Shown here: positions 25,688 to 34,449 of the stretch, in pieces
How the letters are laid out: the number at the start of each line of letters is the position of its first letter
Position numbering within the stretch: position 1 is the stretch's first letter
NCBI GenBank assembly: GCA_003576535.1
Contig: QXCQ01000122.1
Span: 1 to 49,393 of the forward strand
Reading direction: 5' to 3'
Source: Nakamurella silvestris
Lineage (GTDB): Bacteria > Actinomycetota > Actinomycetes > Mycobacteriales > Nakamurellaceae
DNA length: 49,393 bases
Notes under the pieces: model-generated
The model's input: the letters and a program-made list of their open reading frames with translations, nothing else
Told to the model about the DNA's origin: nothing
The model's database searches: none
Translations under genes and position numbers: made by a program

Positions 25688-28600
25688 GTGGTGCCCTCCC
25701 CGGACCGGAAGGTCACGTCCTCCGATCCCTTCGACACCGCCGGGTTGCGGCGTACCGTGCTGGACGGCTGGAAGGCATCCCCGGCGCGGTTCCGGGAGGA
25801 TGCCAACGCCGAGGAGTCGTTGACCCTGACCGGGTACGCGAACCGGGTGGTGGTCGAGCTCGCCGCGAACGCGGCCGATGCCGCTCTGCTGGCGGGGGTA
25901 CCGGGCCGACTCCGGCTGCGGGTGGTCGACGGTGAGCTCCGAGCGGCGAACAACGGTGCCGGTCTGACCGCTGCCGGCGTGGCGGCGCTTGCCTCCCTCC
26001 GCGCTTCGGCGAAACGTGACGACGCCGGCGGGGTTGGACATTTCGGTGTCGGATTCACCGCGGTCCTGGCCGTCACCGACAGCCCACGGATCATCTCCCG
26101 CACCGGTTCCGTCGTCTTCGGTGCCGACCGCACCGCGCGGGCGGTGGAGGAACTCGGCTCCGCCGAACTGGATGCCGAGGTCGCCGCCCGCGAGGGCCAC
26201 GTGCCGATCCTCCGGCTCGTCTGGCCGGCGACGGACGCCGAAGAGGTCCCTGCGGGATACACCACCGAGATCCGGTTGCCGCTGATCGCCGGTGTCGACG
26301 GCCGGGCAGTCCTGGCCGCCGTCGGCGATCACCTCCTGCTCGCCCTGCCCGGCCTGACGGAGATCGACACGCCGGAGGGACTGCTGACCCGGGTCGAGGA
26401 GGCGGGTACTTCCACAGGTGATGGGCCGACCACGCCGCAGGGCGACGACAGTTCCACGGTTGACACACCTTCCCCGGCCGACGACCTGCCGCAGGGCAGG
26501 TACGTCCGGATCACCGGACCGGAGGGCTCCCGCCGCTGGTACCTGGTCGCCCGCTCCGGCATGGCAGACCCCGCACTGCTGGCCGGTCGACCGGTCGAGG
26601 AACGGCGCCGCCCCGGTTGGCAGCTCACCTGGGCCCACCCCGACGGTGACGCCCTCGGCCAGGACGTGATCTACGCGCCGACCCCGACCGATGAGGCCCT
26701 CGACCTGCCGGCCAGGCTGATCGGCAGTTTCCCGGTGGACGACACCCGCCGCCGCCTGGCCGCCGGGCCGTTGACCGAGTTGCTGCTGGCGGAAGCAGTT
26801 CTGGGTTACCTCGACCTGGTGGGTGCGACCCCTCCCGACGAGCGGTTGGCCCTGGTGCCGGCCGCGGGATTCGGACTGGGTGAGCTCGACGCCCGGCTGC
26901 GGTCGGACATCCTGGGCAAGCTCGGCAGGCACCCGTTTCTCACCACCGCGGTCGGTGCACCGATCGCCCCTGCGCGGGCACTGACCCTGCCGGGTGCCGG
27001 GCCTCGGCTGTGCGAACTCGTGGGCCGGGCGATTCCCGAACTCGTGGCAACCCCGCCGACCCGGGCGGGTGTCGCCGCCCTGCGGGCCCTGGGTGCGGGT
27101 TCCCTGGCGCTGCACGAGGTGTCAAGGGCCCTGGGCGGACTGGCCCTGGAGCCCACCTACTGGAGCGATGTCTACACCGAACTCGCCGAGCTGGGCCATG
27201 GTTCGGCGGTGGCCGAGGAACTCGCCGATCTGCCGGTGCCGTTGGCCGACGGCCGGACCGTGCTCGGGGCACGAGGGTGCCTGATCGCCGACTGGGCCGA
27301 TTCGGATTCGGATCTGATCGCCCGGCTCGTGCGGATCGTGCCGGGCCTGCGGATGGTGCACCCGGAGTTCGCCGCCGATCCTCGGGTGCGCGGATTGCTG
27401 GTCCGGCTCGGGGCCGTCCCGGCGGGGCTCGACGGGGTGCTCGCCGGTGATGCTCTTGCGGCAGAGATCGCAGACCTGCGAAGGGATCTCGACGACGGCG
27501 AAGCGGAGGTCGATCGGGTGACCGAGCTCGGCGGCGTCATCCTCGATCTGATGGTGGCCGGGGCGCGCCTGCCGGAATCGTTGCGCGAACAGCTTGTCCT
27601 GACCGACGAGGAGTCAGAACCCTGGCCGGCCAACCAGTTGTTGCTACCGGGCGCGCCGCTGGCCTCCGTCCTGGCAGGCGATGCCGACCTGCCCGCCGTC
27701 GAGGCCATCTGGTCCGATCGCTACCCCGTCGAGGTTCTCGCCGAAGCCGGTGTGTTGCAAGGTTTTCGGATCGTCCATGATGCGGCGGCGGTGGGCCCGG
27801 ACCATGACCTCCCCGATGAGGACGAATGGTGGGAGAACGAACGGCAGCTGCCCTGGGATTTCTGGGCGGTCGCCGACCTCGACCTGGTGGACGAGGGGCG
27901 CTGGCCCCAGGCGCTGGAGATCCTTGCCGCGCAGCCCGATTCCGCCCGCTGGGCGGCCGACGGGAGTTACACCCGCTGGTGGCTCGCCCGGTACGCCACC
28001 CTCGGCGGACGGGCCCCACGCGACTGGCGGGACCAGGGGGCTGTGGAGCTCGCGGGTCTGTACGACGAGCTGCCCGAGCCGGTGCCGCGTGCATCGGCGA
28101 CCCTCGCAGGGGTCCGGACCGGGATTGCGGAGGTGATCGCCGATGACCTCGCCGGCCTTCTGCAGCGGTTCGCCGATCCGGCCCGGTCGGTGGCCCCGGG
28201 GCGGGTGCGTGGCCTCACGGATCTGATCGCCACCGCCCTGTCGACCGCGCACGCCGACCTGCCGGACCGGATGCGCACCCTGGCCGGCACGGTGGCCCCG
28301 GCCGACGAGGTGCTGGTGGTGGACGAACCCTGGTTCGCCCAGGTCGTCCCGCTCGATCGCGCGGTGGCGGGTGCGTTGCCCGGGCAGCAGTTGGCCGAAG
28401 CCTTCGATCTGGCCCTGGCCTCGACGGACGGGGAGTTCGAGCTGCGGACCGGTGGCAGCACAGCCGAGCTCGACCCGGCCGATGCCCGGGTGCGGGCGGT
28501 GTCGGCCGCGTTGGGACCGTCCTCCCTCGGGCGAACTGTCTGGCAGGCCGAGAGCCTTTCCGTCACAACGGGTGTCCCGGTCTCAGCGTCGAGGGAACCG

Positions 28601-28768
28601 GGTGCCGGCTCCGATGCGGTCATCTGGTGGTGTGCCGCTGGACAGCTCTGGTTCGACGGTTCCACCGAGGGCCTGGCCCGATGTCTGGCCTACTCGGCCG
28701 GGAGATGGGAGGACCGGGCGCTGGTCCTGGCCGTCCTGCGGGACCGCTGGTGGGAGTGGGCGGAGTAG
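25688..28768 (+). CDS. HSP90/sacsin-like ATPase-domain giant protein
   Basis: 1,026 residues from GTG 25688 (or 25691), eight bases after the DUF3027 stop, so likely cotranscribed. The N-terminal ~200 residues form a GHKL (Bergerat) ATP-binding fold: N-box ELAANAADA (Glu57, Asn61, Asp64), G1-like NNGAGL (88-93, Asn where the family Asp should be) and G2 GVGHFGVGF (115-123). The remainder is alpha/beta, rich in Trp motifs (WWENERQLPWDFW, WWEWAE), with no recognised domain. Sacsin-type proteins are chaperone-like. The co-located DUF3027 gene suggests a shared but unknown task. A Ser/Thr/Pro-rich insert lies near residues 240-270. Confidence 0.88.
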   Translation: MVPSPDRKVTSSDPFDTAGLRRTVLDGWKASPARFREDANAEESLTLTGYANRVVVELAANAADAALLAGVPGRLRLRVVDGELRAANNGAGLTAAGVAALASLRASAKRDDAGGVGHFGVGFTAVLAVTDSPRIISRTGSVVFGADRTARAVEELGSAELDAEVAAREGHVPILRLVWPATDAEEVPAGYTTEIRLPLIAGVDGRAVLAAVGDHLLLALPGLTEIDTPEGLLTRVEEAGTSTGDGPTTPQGDDSSTVDTPSPADDLPQGRYVRITGPEGSRRWYLVARSGMADPALLAGRPVEERRRPGWQLTWAHPDGDALGQDVIYAPTPTDEALDLPARLIGSFPVDDTRRRLAAGPLTELLLAEAVLGYLDLVGATPPDERLALVPAAGFGLGELDARLRSDILGKLGRHPFLTTAVGAPIAPARALTLPGAGPRLCELVGRAIPELVATPPTRAGVAALRALGAGSLALHEVSRALGGLALEPTYWSDVYTELAELGHGSAVAEELADLPVPLADGRTVLGARGCLIADWADSDSDLIARLVRIVPGLRMVHPEFAADPRVRGLLVRLGAVPAGLDGVLAGDALAAEIADLRRDLDDGEAEVDRVTELGGVILDLMVAGARLPESLREQLVLTDEESEPWPANQLLLPGAPLASVLAGDADLPAVEAIWSDRYPVEVLAEAGVLQGFRIVHDAAAVGPDHDLPDEDEWWENERQLPWDFWAVADLDLVDEGRWPQALEILAAQPDSARWAADGSYTRWWLARYATLGGRAPRDWRDQGAVELAGLYDELPEPVPRASATLAGVRTGIAEVIADDLAGLLQRFADPARSVAPGRVRGLTDLIATALSTAHADLPDRMRTLAGTVAPADEVLVVDEPWFAQVVPLDRAVAGALPGQQLAEAFDLALASTDGEFELRTGGSTAELDPADARVRAVSAALGPSSLGRTVWQAESLSVTTGVPVSASREPGAGSDAVIWWCAAGQLWFDGSTEGLARCLAYSAGRWEDRALVLAVLRDRWWEWAE

Positions 28769-28944
28769 GACGGCGGCCTCCGGGTGGGAGTCAGATCGGC
28801 GCGGGTGCCGAAACACCCGGGATTACCGTCGACCGGCCGGCATCGGGGATGATCGCGGTGACGGCGCGTGGTGTACGTGCCGGTTCGAGGAGCGGGATCA
28901 TCAAGGGTGACGATCCTAATTTCGAAGAGCAAGGAGGCAGTCCG

Positions 28945-29970
28945 ATGTCCGGCGACATGTCGCGATCCGCGCCCACCCTCGAGGTGGTGGCCGCGCTCGC
29001 CGGGGTGTCCAGGGCCACTGCCAGCCGGGTGCTGTCGGGCACCGGTCGCTCCAGTTCCCAGGCCCAGGAGGCTGTCCTGGCGGCGGCCGAGAAACTCGGG
29101 TACGTACCGAATCTCGCGGCCCGCTCGCTGGTGACCCGGCGCAGCGACGCTGTTGCCTTCGTGGTTGCCGAGGACGAGCGGACATTTTTCGCCGACCCGT
29201 TCTTCCCGACCCTGCTGCAGGGTGCCCAGGAGGTGGTCGCCGACCGGGGGCTGCAGCTGATGTTCATGATCGTGCGGGACGAACCGAGTCACCGCCGGCT
29301 GGTCAACTACGCCGCGGGGGGCCACCTCGACGGCGTGATGCTGGTGTCCCTGCACGGCACCGACACGATGCCCCAGGACCTGGAGGCGCGGGGTATCCCG
29401 GTGGTTCTCGTCGGACGGCCGATCGTGGACGAGCCGCTGCGTTCCTACGTCGACGCCGACAACCAGGGCGGTGCCGCGTCCGCGACGGAACTGCTGGTGG
29501 CCCGCGGTTGTCGGCGGATCGCTGCGATCACCGGGCCGATGGACATGGCGGTCGGGCAGGACCGCCAGGCGGGGTATCGGAGGGCGCTGGCGGACGCGGG
29601 GATCTCCTACGACGAGAGCCTGGTCGCCGCAGGGGATTTCAGCAGGGAATCCGGGGAGCGGGCGATGCGGGAGTTGCTCGCCGCCGAGCCGGCGATCGAC
29701 GGCCTGTTCGCCGCCAACGATCTGATGGCGCTGGGGGCGATGAGTGCGATCGGGGAATCGGGGCGGAGTGTGCCCGGTGATGTGGCCGTCGTCGGCTTCG
29801 ACGACACCCCGCTGGCGGCCCAGACCCGACCGGCGTTGACCACGGTTCGTCAGCCGATCGCCGAACTCGGCCGGGCGATGGCCCAGTGTCTGCTCGACCG
29901 GATCGCCGGTTCGGGCAGGTCCGAGCCGGTCATCGTGCAGACCGAGATCGTCCACCGGACGACGGCCTGA
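28945..29970 (+). CDS. LacI family transcriptional regulator
   Basis: 341 residues from ATG 28945 with AAGGAGG about seven bases upstream; the frame is open further upstream inside the previous gene, without a site. N-terminal helix-turn-helix (residues about 10-30; VAALAGVSRATASRVLSG) and hinge helix (PNLAARSL), then a periplasmic-binding-protein-like sugar domain (VGFDDTPLAAQTRPALTTV). Length is typical. It lies directly upstream of the beta-glucosidase gene, whose promoter carries a perfect LacI-type palindrome, so it probably represses that gene until a beta-glucoside or glucose-type effector binds. Confidence 0.93.
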   Translation: MSGDMSRSAPTLEVVAALAGVSRATASRVLSGTGRSSSQAQEAVLAAAEKLGYVPNLAARSLVTRRSDAVAFVVAEDERTFFADPFFPTLLQGAQEVVADRGLQLMFMIVRDEPSHRRLVNYAAGGHLDGVMLVSLHGTDTMPQDLEARGIPVVLVGRPIVDEPLRSYVDADNQGGAASATELLVARGCRRIAAITGPMDMAVGQDRQAGYRRALADAGISYDESLVAAGDFSRESGERAMRELLAAEPAIDGLFAANDLMALGAMSAIGESGRSVPGDVAVVGFDDTPLAAQTRPALTTVRQPIAELGRAMAQCLLDRIAGSGRSEPVIVQTEIVHRTTA

Positions 29971-29978
29971 TTTCATCC

Positions 29979-30025
29979 TTGACAACCTCGGGAACTGCGC
30001 TCATGCTGAAATGAGAGCGCTCTCA
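29979..30025 (+). promoter_or_regulatory. Beta-glucosidase promoter with LacI-type operator
   Basis: TTGACA (29979-29984), a 17-base spacer and CATGCT (30002-30007) predict a start near 30013. The perfect palindrome TGAGAGCGCTCTCA (30012-30025) covers that start. It matches the CebR box TGGGAGCGCTCCCA of streptomycetes except for one symmetric pair, so repression by the adjacent LacI protein is well supported. Confidence 0.8.
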
Positions 30026-30054
30026 CCGAAGAGGACGCCGAAAGGGGAACGACG

Positions 30055-31497
30055 ATGTCGTCAACGGAACTGCTGTCGGCCGGGCTCTCACCGGCCGAGT
30101 CGTCTTCAGCGCTGGCGCTGCCGGTCGGCTTCCGCTTCGGTGCGGCGACTGCGTCCTACCAGATCGAGGGGGCCGCGGCCGAGGGTGGACGCACCCCTTC
30201 GATCTGGGACACCTTTGCCCGAATCCCCGGCAAGGTGCTCAACGGCGACACCGGGGACGTGGCCTGCGACCACTACCACCGGTATGCCGAGGATGTCGCC
30301 CTGCTGTCCTCGTTGGGCCTGGACTCCTACCGCTTCTCCGTCTCCTGGTCACGGGTGCAGCCCGGCGGTGCCGGCGCGGTGAATCCGGCGGGTCTGGACT
30401 TCTACGACCGGCTGGTCGACGAACTGGTCGGGGCGGGCATCGAGCCGGCGCTGACCCTCTACCACTGGGATCTGCCCCAGGAGCTGCAGGACGCCGGCGG
30501 CTGGACGAACAGGGCCACCGCGGAACGGTTCGCCGAGTACTCCGCCATCGTCGCCGCGAAGCTGGGGGACCGGGTGCGGTTGTGGAGCACCCTCAACGAG
30601 CCCTGGTGCAGCGCCTTCCTCGGATACGCCGCCGGGGTGCACGCCCCCGGACACACCGAGCCCGCCGAGGCCTTCGCCGCGGTGCACCACCTCCTGCTCG
30701 GCCACGGCCTCGCCACCCAGGCGGTGCGCCAGGCAGCCACCGATCCGGATGTCGGCATCGTGCTGAACACCTTCGAGGTGCGTCCGTACCTCAGCGACGG
30801 CACCGACGACGAGGTGGCGCGGCGGATCGACGCGGTCGCCAACCGGGTGTTCCTCGAGCCGCTGAAGAACGGCCGCTACCCTCGCGACCTGCTGATCGAC
30901 GTGGCCGACCTGACCGACTTCTCCTTCGTCAAGGACGGGGATCTCGAGATCATCTCGACCCCGATCGACTTCCTCGGCGTCAACTACTACCAACCGACGG
31001 TGGTCTCCAGCGCGACCGGGGAGGCGGCGACCAACGCCGGCCACGGTTCCGTGCTGGCCACCCCGTACCCGGGTTCGGGGGATGTGCTGTTCCCGACCCT
31101 GCCCGGGGAGCACACCTCGATGGGCTGGCTCGTGGACGAGACCGGACTGACCGACCTGCTCGTCAAACTCGACGAGCTCTACGGGTGGCCGCTGATGGTC
31201 ACCGAGAACGGTGCCGCCTACTCCACCGGGGTGGGCGAGGACGGGCGGGTCCGGGACGCCGAGCGCACGGCCTACATCGAGAAACACCTCGCGGCCGTGG
31301 CGGCGGCGGTGTCCCGCGGCGCCGACGTCCGTGGGTACTTCGCCTGGTCGCTGCTGGACAACTACGAGTGGGCCTACGGGTACACCGAGCGGTTCGGCAT
31401 CATCCACGTGGACTACGACACGCAGGTGCGCACCGTGAAGGACTCGGCCCGGCGGTACTCGGAGATCGTGGCGGCCACCCGGGCGCAGTGGGTCTGA
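30055..31497 (+). CDS. GH1 beta-glucosidase
   Basis: 480 residues from ATG 30055 (AGGGG eight bases upstream). GH1 retaining glycosidase: N-terminal FRFGAATASYQIEGA signature, acid/base Glu182 in TLNEPW, nucleophile Glu384 in VTENGAAY, and the C-terminal WSLLDNYEWAYGYTERFG block of the aglycone pocket. No signal peptide, so it acts in the cytoplasm on imported cello-oligosaccharides or other beta-glucosides. No sugar transporter adjoins it; control is by the LacI-type operator at its start. Followed by palindromic repeat copy 2. Confidence 0.96.
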   Translation: MSSTELLSAGLSPAESSSALALPVGFRFGAATASYQIEGAAAEGGRTPSIWDTFARIPGKVLNGDTGDVACDHYHRYAEDVALLSSLGLDSYRFSVSWSRVQPGGAGAVNPAGLDFYDRLVDELVGAGIEPALTLYHWDLPQELQDAGGWTNRATAERFAEYSAIVAAKLGDRVRLWSTLNEPWCSAFLGYAAGVHAPGHTEPAEAFAAVHHLLLGHGLATQAVRQAATDPDVGIVLNTFEVRPYLSDGTDDEVARRIDAVANRVFLEPLKNGRYPRDLLIDVADLTDFSFVKDGDLEIISTPIDFLGVNYYQPTVVSSATGEAATNAGHGSVLATPYPGSGDVLFPTLPGEHTSMGWLVDETGLTDLLVKLDELYGWPLMVTENGAAYSTGVGEDGRVRDAERTAYIEKHLAAVAAAVSRGADVRGYFAWSLLDNYEWAYGYTERFGIIHVDYDTQVRTVKDSARRYSEIVAATRAQWV

Positions 31498-31535
31498 TCC
31501 CCTCCGTTCCTACCTTCTCCGTTCCCGTTTCGTCA

Positions 31536-31605
31536 GTTCCCGCGCACGTTGTTGCTCCTCGCGCGCGATGTAACGCGCGCGAGCAGCAACAACGTGCGCG
31601 GGAAC
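31536..31605. repeat. 70-bp palindromic interspersed repeat, copy 2
   Basis: Arms 31536-31567 and 31574-31605 (31 of 32 complementary) around loop ATGTAA. Contains GCACGTTGTTGCTCCTCGCG as in copy 1 at 18333-18402; the loops differ while the arms are conserved. It lies between the convergent beta-glucosidase and DUF2530 genes, where it could also stop transcription from both sides. Confidence 0.85.
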
Positions 31606-31621
31606 GGGACGGTAGTGGGGG

Positions 31622-31921
31622 TCAGAGCTGTTCGTCGAGGGCCATCGACTGGCTCGATCGGGTACCGCGCCGGGCCGCCGACCGCTGCCAGAAGTAGATC
31701 GACAGACCGATCAGCCCCAGCACACCGCCCGACAGGCACGTCCACAGCCACAACATGGCGTCGTGTTCGCGCAGCTGGTCGGTGAAGAACAGCAGCACCA
31801 CGAAGGCGACGAACCAGGCCGCGGTGGCCGGGATGACGATATGGGCCAGGCCGGCCCCGGCGGACGGCAGGGCAGGCGGGGTGTACGGCTGCTCGCGGGA
31901 GGTCTCCGGCTGCTGGGTCAC
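31622..31921 (-). CDS. DUF2530 family small membrane protein
   Basis: 99 residues from GTG 31921. Two membrane segments (AAWFVAFVVLLFF and LWLWTCLSGGVLGLIGLSIYF) with a Pro-rich N-terminus and an Arg-containing tail (WQRSAARRG), matching actinobacterial DUF2530 (Rv0879c-like). TAAGCT (31933-31928) lies exactly six bases before the GTG, a leaderless arrangement. Function unknown. Confidence 0.85.
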   Translation of the reverse strand: MTQQPETSREQPYTPPALPSAGAGLAHIVIPATAAWFVAFVVLLFFTDQLREHDAMLWLWTCLSGGVLGLIGLSIYFWQRSAARRGTRSSQSMALDEQL

Positions 31922-31996
31922 CAGGTCAGCTTAGCCAGCGCCGTCCGTGTTCCGGATCCCTGCCCGCTGGGTGTTCGCGCCTGTCAGCCCGGTCGA

Positions 31997-32485
31997 TCAG
32001 CTCCCGGCGGCCTCGGAGCGGATGGAGACCAGAGCCGCGTTGAATCCTTCGCTGGTGAGGGAGGATCCGGAGACCTTCGACACCGACAGGTCGGAGATGT
32101 CCTTGCCGACGACGGCCGAGGCGATCCCGCTCGCGAACTGGTTCTGGAACTGGCTCGACGTGGGATTGTCGGCCTCCGGGGTGACGCTGACCGCGGTCAC
32201 CACGTCGGCGGCCAGCGTCACCGACACCGTCACGCTTTCCGTGCCGCCGGGGGAGTTGTACGAGCCGGTCGCCGTGTAGGTCCCGTCGGTGTAGGTGCTG
32301 CCCGAGGAGGAGGCCGCCCCGACCGTGGTGTCCGCAGCCCCGGCCACCGCGGTGGAACTGCTGCTGGTCGTGGTGGCGGCATCGGCCTCGGTTCCGCACG
32401 CGGCGACACCCGCGAGCAGAACCACGCTGGACAGGGCAGCCATGAACGTTCCTTGGCGGCGGCGGTTCTTGCGTGCTGGTCCCAT
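31997..32485 (-). CDS. Small FMN-binding-domain lipoprotein
   Basis: 162 residues from ATG 32485 (GAGGAG nine bases upstream). Lipobox LAGVAAC, then a Ser/Thr/Ala-rich linker and an FMN_bind-like domain (DGTYTATGSYNSPGG, VTVSVTLAADVVTAVSVTP, SGSSLTSEGFNAAL). In flavinylated FMN_bind domains the acceptor Thr sits in SGAT; here that position reads SGSS, so covalent FMN attachment is uncertain. Extracytoplasmic and membrane-anchored. Divergent from the MarR gene; redox partners are not nearby. Confidence 0.82.
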   Translation of the reverse strand: MGPARKNRRRQGTFMAALSSVVLLAGVAACGTEADAATTTSSSSTAVAGAADTTVGAASSSGSTYTDGTYTATGSYNSPGGTESVTVSVTLAADVVTAVSVTPEADNPTSSQFQNQFASGIASAVVGKDISDLSVSKVSGSSLTSEGFNAALVSIRSEAAGS

Positions 32486-32593
32486 GGGTGCTTCTCCTCG
32501 ACTCGGGGTTCGTACTCCGTCGACGCTAGGGCTGGACTGTCGGCAGGAACCGAGCGTCGGCTGTGCCCTTCCTGTGAGCCCCGTCCGGGCGCG

Positions 32594-32628
32594 TTGCCGT
32601 CCGGAATTTAGTGAGCTAAACTAACGAA
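32594..32628 (+). promoter_or_regulatory. Leaderless promoter with inverted repeat for the marR gene
   Basis: TTGCCG (32594-32599), a 17-base spacer and TAAACT (32617-32622), then six bases and the GTG at 32629, so transcription should begin at the start codon. The inverted repeat TTTAGTGAGCTAAA (32607-32620; five-base arms) overlaps the -10 and is a natural autoregulatory MarR site. Confidence 0.65.
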
Positions 32629-33054
32629 GTGCCAGATTCCCCGCAGGTTGCCGCTGAACTGCGACGGGCCATACTCCGACTGAACCGTCGCCTTCGCCAG
32701 CAGAACACCGACCGGGATCTCACCCCCTCGCAGATGTCCGCGCTGAGCACGATCTATCGCGAAGGTCCGCTGTCGGCCGGAGACCTGGCCGCCCGTGAAC
32801 GGGTCCGCCCGCCCTCCATCACCCCGACGGTCAACAAGTTGCACGCCGCCGGGCTGGTCGCCAAGGACGAGCACCCCACGGACGGCCGGCAGGTCGTCAT
32901 CTCGATCAGCGAGGCCGGTCGTAAGCAGGTCGAGGCGGATGTCGCCGCGCGGGAACGCTGGCTCTCCCAACAATTGTCGGGCCTGAGTGCCCAGGACCGC
33001 GAGACTCTGGCCAAAGCCGCGGTGTTGATCAACAATCTGGCCCAGGGGCATTGA
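32629..33054 (+). CDS. MarR family transcriptional regulator
   Basis: 141 residues from GTG 32629, fixed by the leaderless promoter. Winged helix-turn-helix: LTPSQMSALSTIYREGPLSA, recognition helix region RVRPPSITPTVNKLHAAGLV and wing KDEHPTDGRQVVISIS. MarR proteins are usually dimeric repressors of adjacent efflux or stress genes. The MFS exporter starts just beyond its stop, so the pair forms an operon that the protein probably represses. Same place as Rv0880 in the conserved gene order. Confidence 0.93.
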   Translation: MPDSPQVAAELRRAILRLNRRLRQQNTDRDLTPSQMSALSTIYREGPLSAGDLAARERVRPPSITPTVNKLHAAGLVAKDEHPTDGRQVVISISEAGRKQVEADVAARERWLSQQLSGLSAQDRETLAKAAVLINNLAQGH

Positions 33055-33056
33055 CA

Positions 33057-34415
33057 GTGACGGCGACAACGCCAGAAAAAGCACGTGAACGGGCCGGGAT
33101 GTTCCGAGCCCTTAAGATCCGCAACTACCGGCTCTACCTGACCGGGAACCTGGTCTCCCAGACGGGGACCTGGGCCAACCGGGTGGCACAGGACTGGCTG
33201 GTCCTGGAGCTGACGGACAACGATCCGGTGGCCCTCGGCATCGCCACCGCCCTGCAGTTCGGGCCCACCCTGCTGCTCTCGCTGTGGGGCGGCATGCTCG
33301 CCGACCGGTACGACAAGCGCCGCGCCCTGATCTGGATCCAGGGCATGATCGGGCTCAGCGCGGCCACCCTCGGGATGCTGACCGTCACCGGCCAGGTGCA
33401 GGTGTGGCACGTCTACGCCATCTGTCTGGTGGTCGGTTTCACCGCAGCCGTCGAGGGGCCGTTCCGGATGTCCTTCGTCTCGGAGATGGTCGGCCCGACC
33501 GAACTGCCGAATGCGGTCGGGTTGAACGCCATGGCCTTCAACACCGCCCGGATCATCGGGCCGTCCATCGCCGGTGTGGGCATCGCCGTCGTCGGAACCG
33601 GCTGGGTGCAGGTGATCTCCGGCCTTGCCTACGCCGGGGTGATGACAAGCCTTGCGTTGATGCGGATGTCGGAACTCTTCCCGTCGAAACCGGTACCGCG
33701 GGGGAAGGGTCAGGTCCGTGAAGGTGTGCGGTACGTGGCCGGACGCCCGGACCTGGTGCTGATCCTGTCCCTGCTGTTCGTGGTGGCGACCTTCGGGATG
33801 AACTTCCAGATCACCCTGGCCATCCTGGCCAAGATCGTGTTCGAACGGGATGCGGCCTCCTTCGGGCTGCTGACCACCGCGCTGGCGGTGGGGGCCCTGA
33901 TCGGGGCGACCCTGTCCGCCCGCCGACAGTCGGTGCCCAGGTTCCGTCTGCTGGTGGGGACGGCGTTCACCTTCGGTTTCCTGGAACTGTGTCTGGGGCT
34001 GTTCCCCTCGTACGCGTTGGTGGCGATCCTGCTCGTGCCGACGGGGATGTTCATGCTGTTGTTCGCGAACGCGGCCAACGCCAGCGTCCAGCTGACCACC
34101 GACCCGACCATGCGTGGCCGGGTGATGGGGTTGTACATGGTCGTGTTCCTCGGCGGCACCCCGTTCATCGCGCCGTTGGTCGGAGTGCTCGCCCAGCACG
34201 CGGGCGGTGCCGCGCCGTTGATCGTCGGCGGGATCATCTGCATGGTGGGTGCCACGGTGGTCGGGATCTGGATCGCCCGGCACGATCACCTGCGTCTGGA
34301 AGTACACCGCCGGCCCCGGTTGAGCATCCATCTGACCAAACCGGACGAGGACCACGACCACCTGGTGCACGCCCCTGATCCGGAACACCTGTCGATCCCG
34401 CCGCGTACCCGCTGA
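33057..34415 (+). CDS. MFS exporter (EntS-like)
   Basis: 452 residues from GTG 33057, two bases after the marR stop (TTG 33051, overlapping the stop, is an alternative). About twelve membrane segments; MFS motif A region GGMLADRYDKRRALIW between helices 2 and 3, and a start RNYRLYLTGNLVSQTGTW typical of the EntS/transmembrane-secretion group. The C-terminal 45 residues are His/Asp/Pro-rich and cytoplasmic. Likely exports a small molecule under MarR control; substrate unknown. Confidence 0.9.
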   Translation: MTATTPEKARERAGMFRALKIRNYRLYLTGNLVSQTGTWANRVAQDWLVLELTDNDPVALGIATALQFGPTLLLSLWGGMLADRYDKRRALIWIQGMIGLSAATLGMLTVTGQVQVWHVYAICLVVGFTAAVEGPFRMSFVSEMVGPTELPNAVGLNAMAFNTARIIGPSIAGVGIAVVGTGWVQVISGLAYAGVMTSLALMRMSELFPSKPVPRGKGQVREGVRYVAGRPDLVLILSLLFVVATFGMNFQITLAILAKIVFERDAASFGLLTTALAVGALIGATLSARRQSVPRFRLLVGTAFTFGFLELCLGLFPSYALVAILLVPTGMFMLLFANAANASVQLTTDPTMRGRVMGLYMVVFLGGTPFIAPLVGVLAQHAGGAAPLIVGGIICMVGATVVGIWIARHDHLRLEVHRRPRLSIHLTKPDEDHDHLVHAPDPEHLSIPPRTR

Positions 34416-34449
34416 GACCTGGGTGCCTCGCGGAACAAACTCCCATCCC

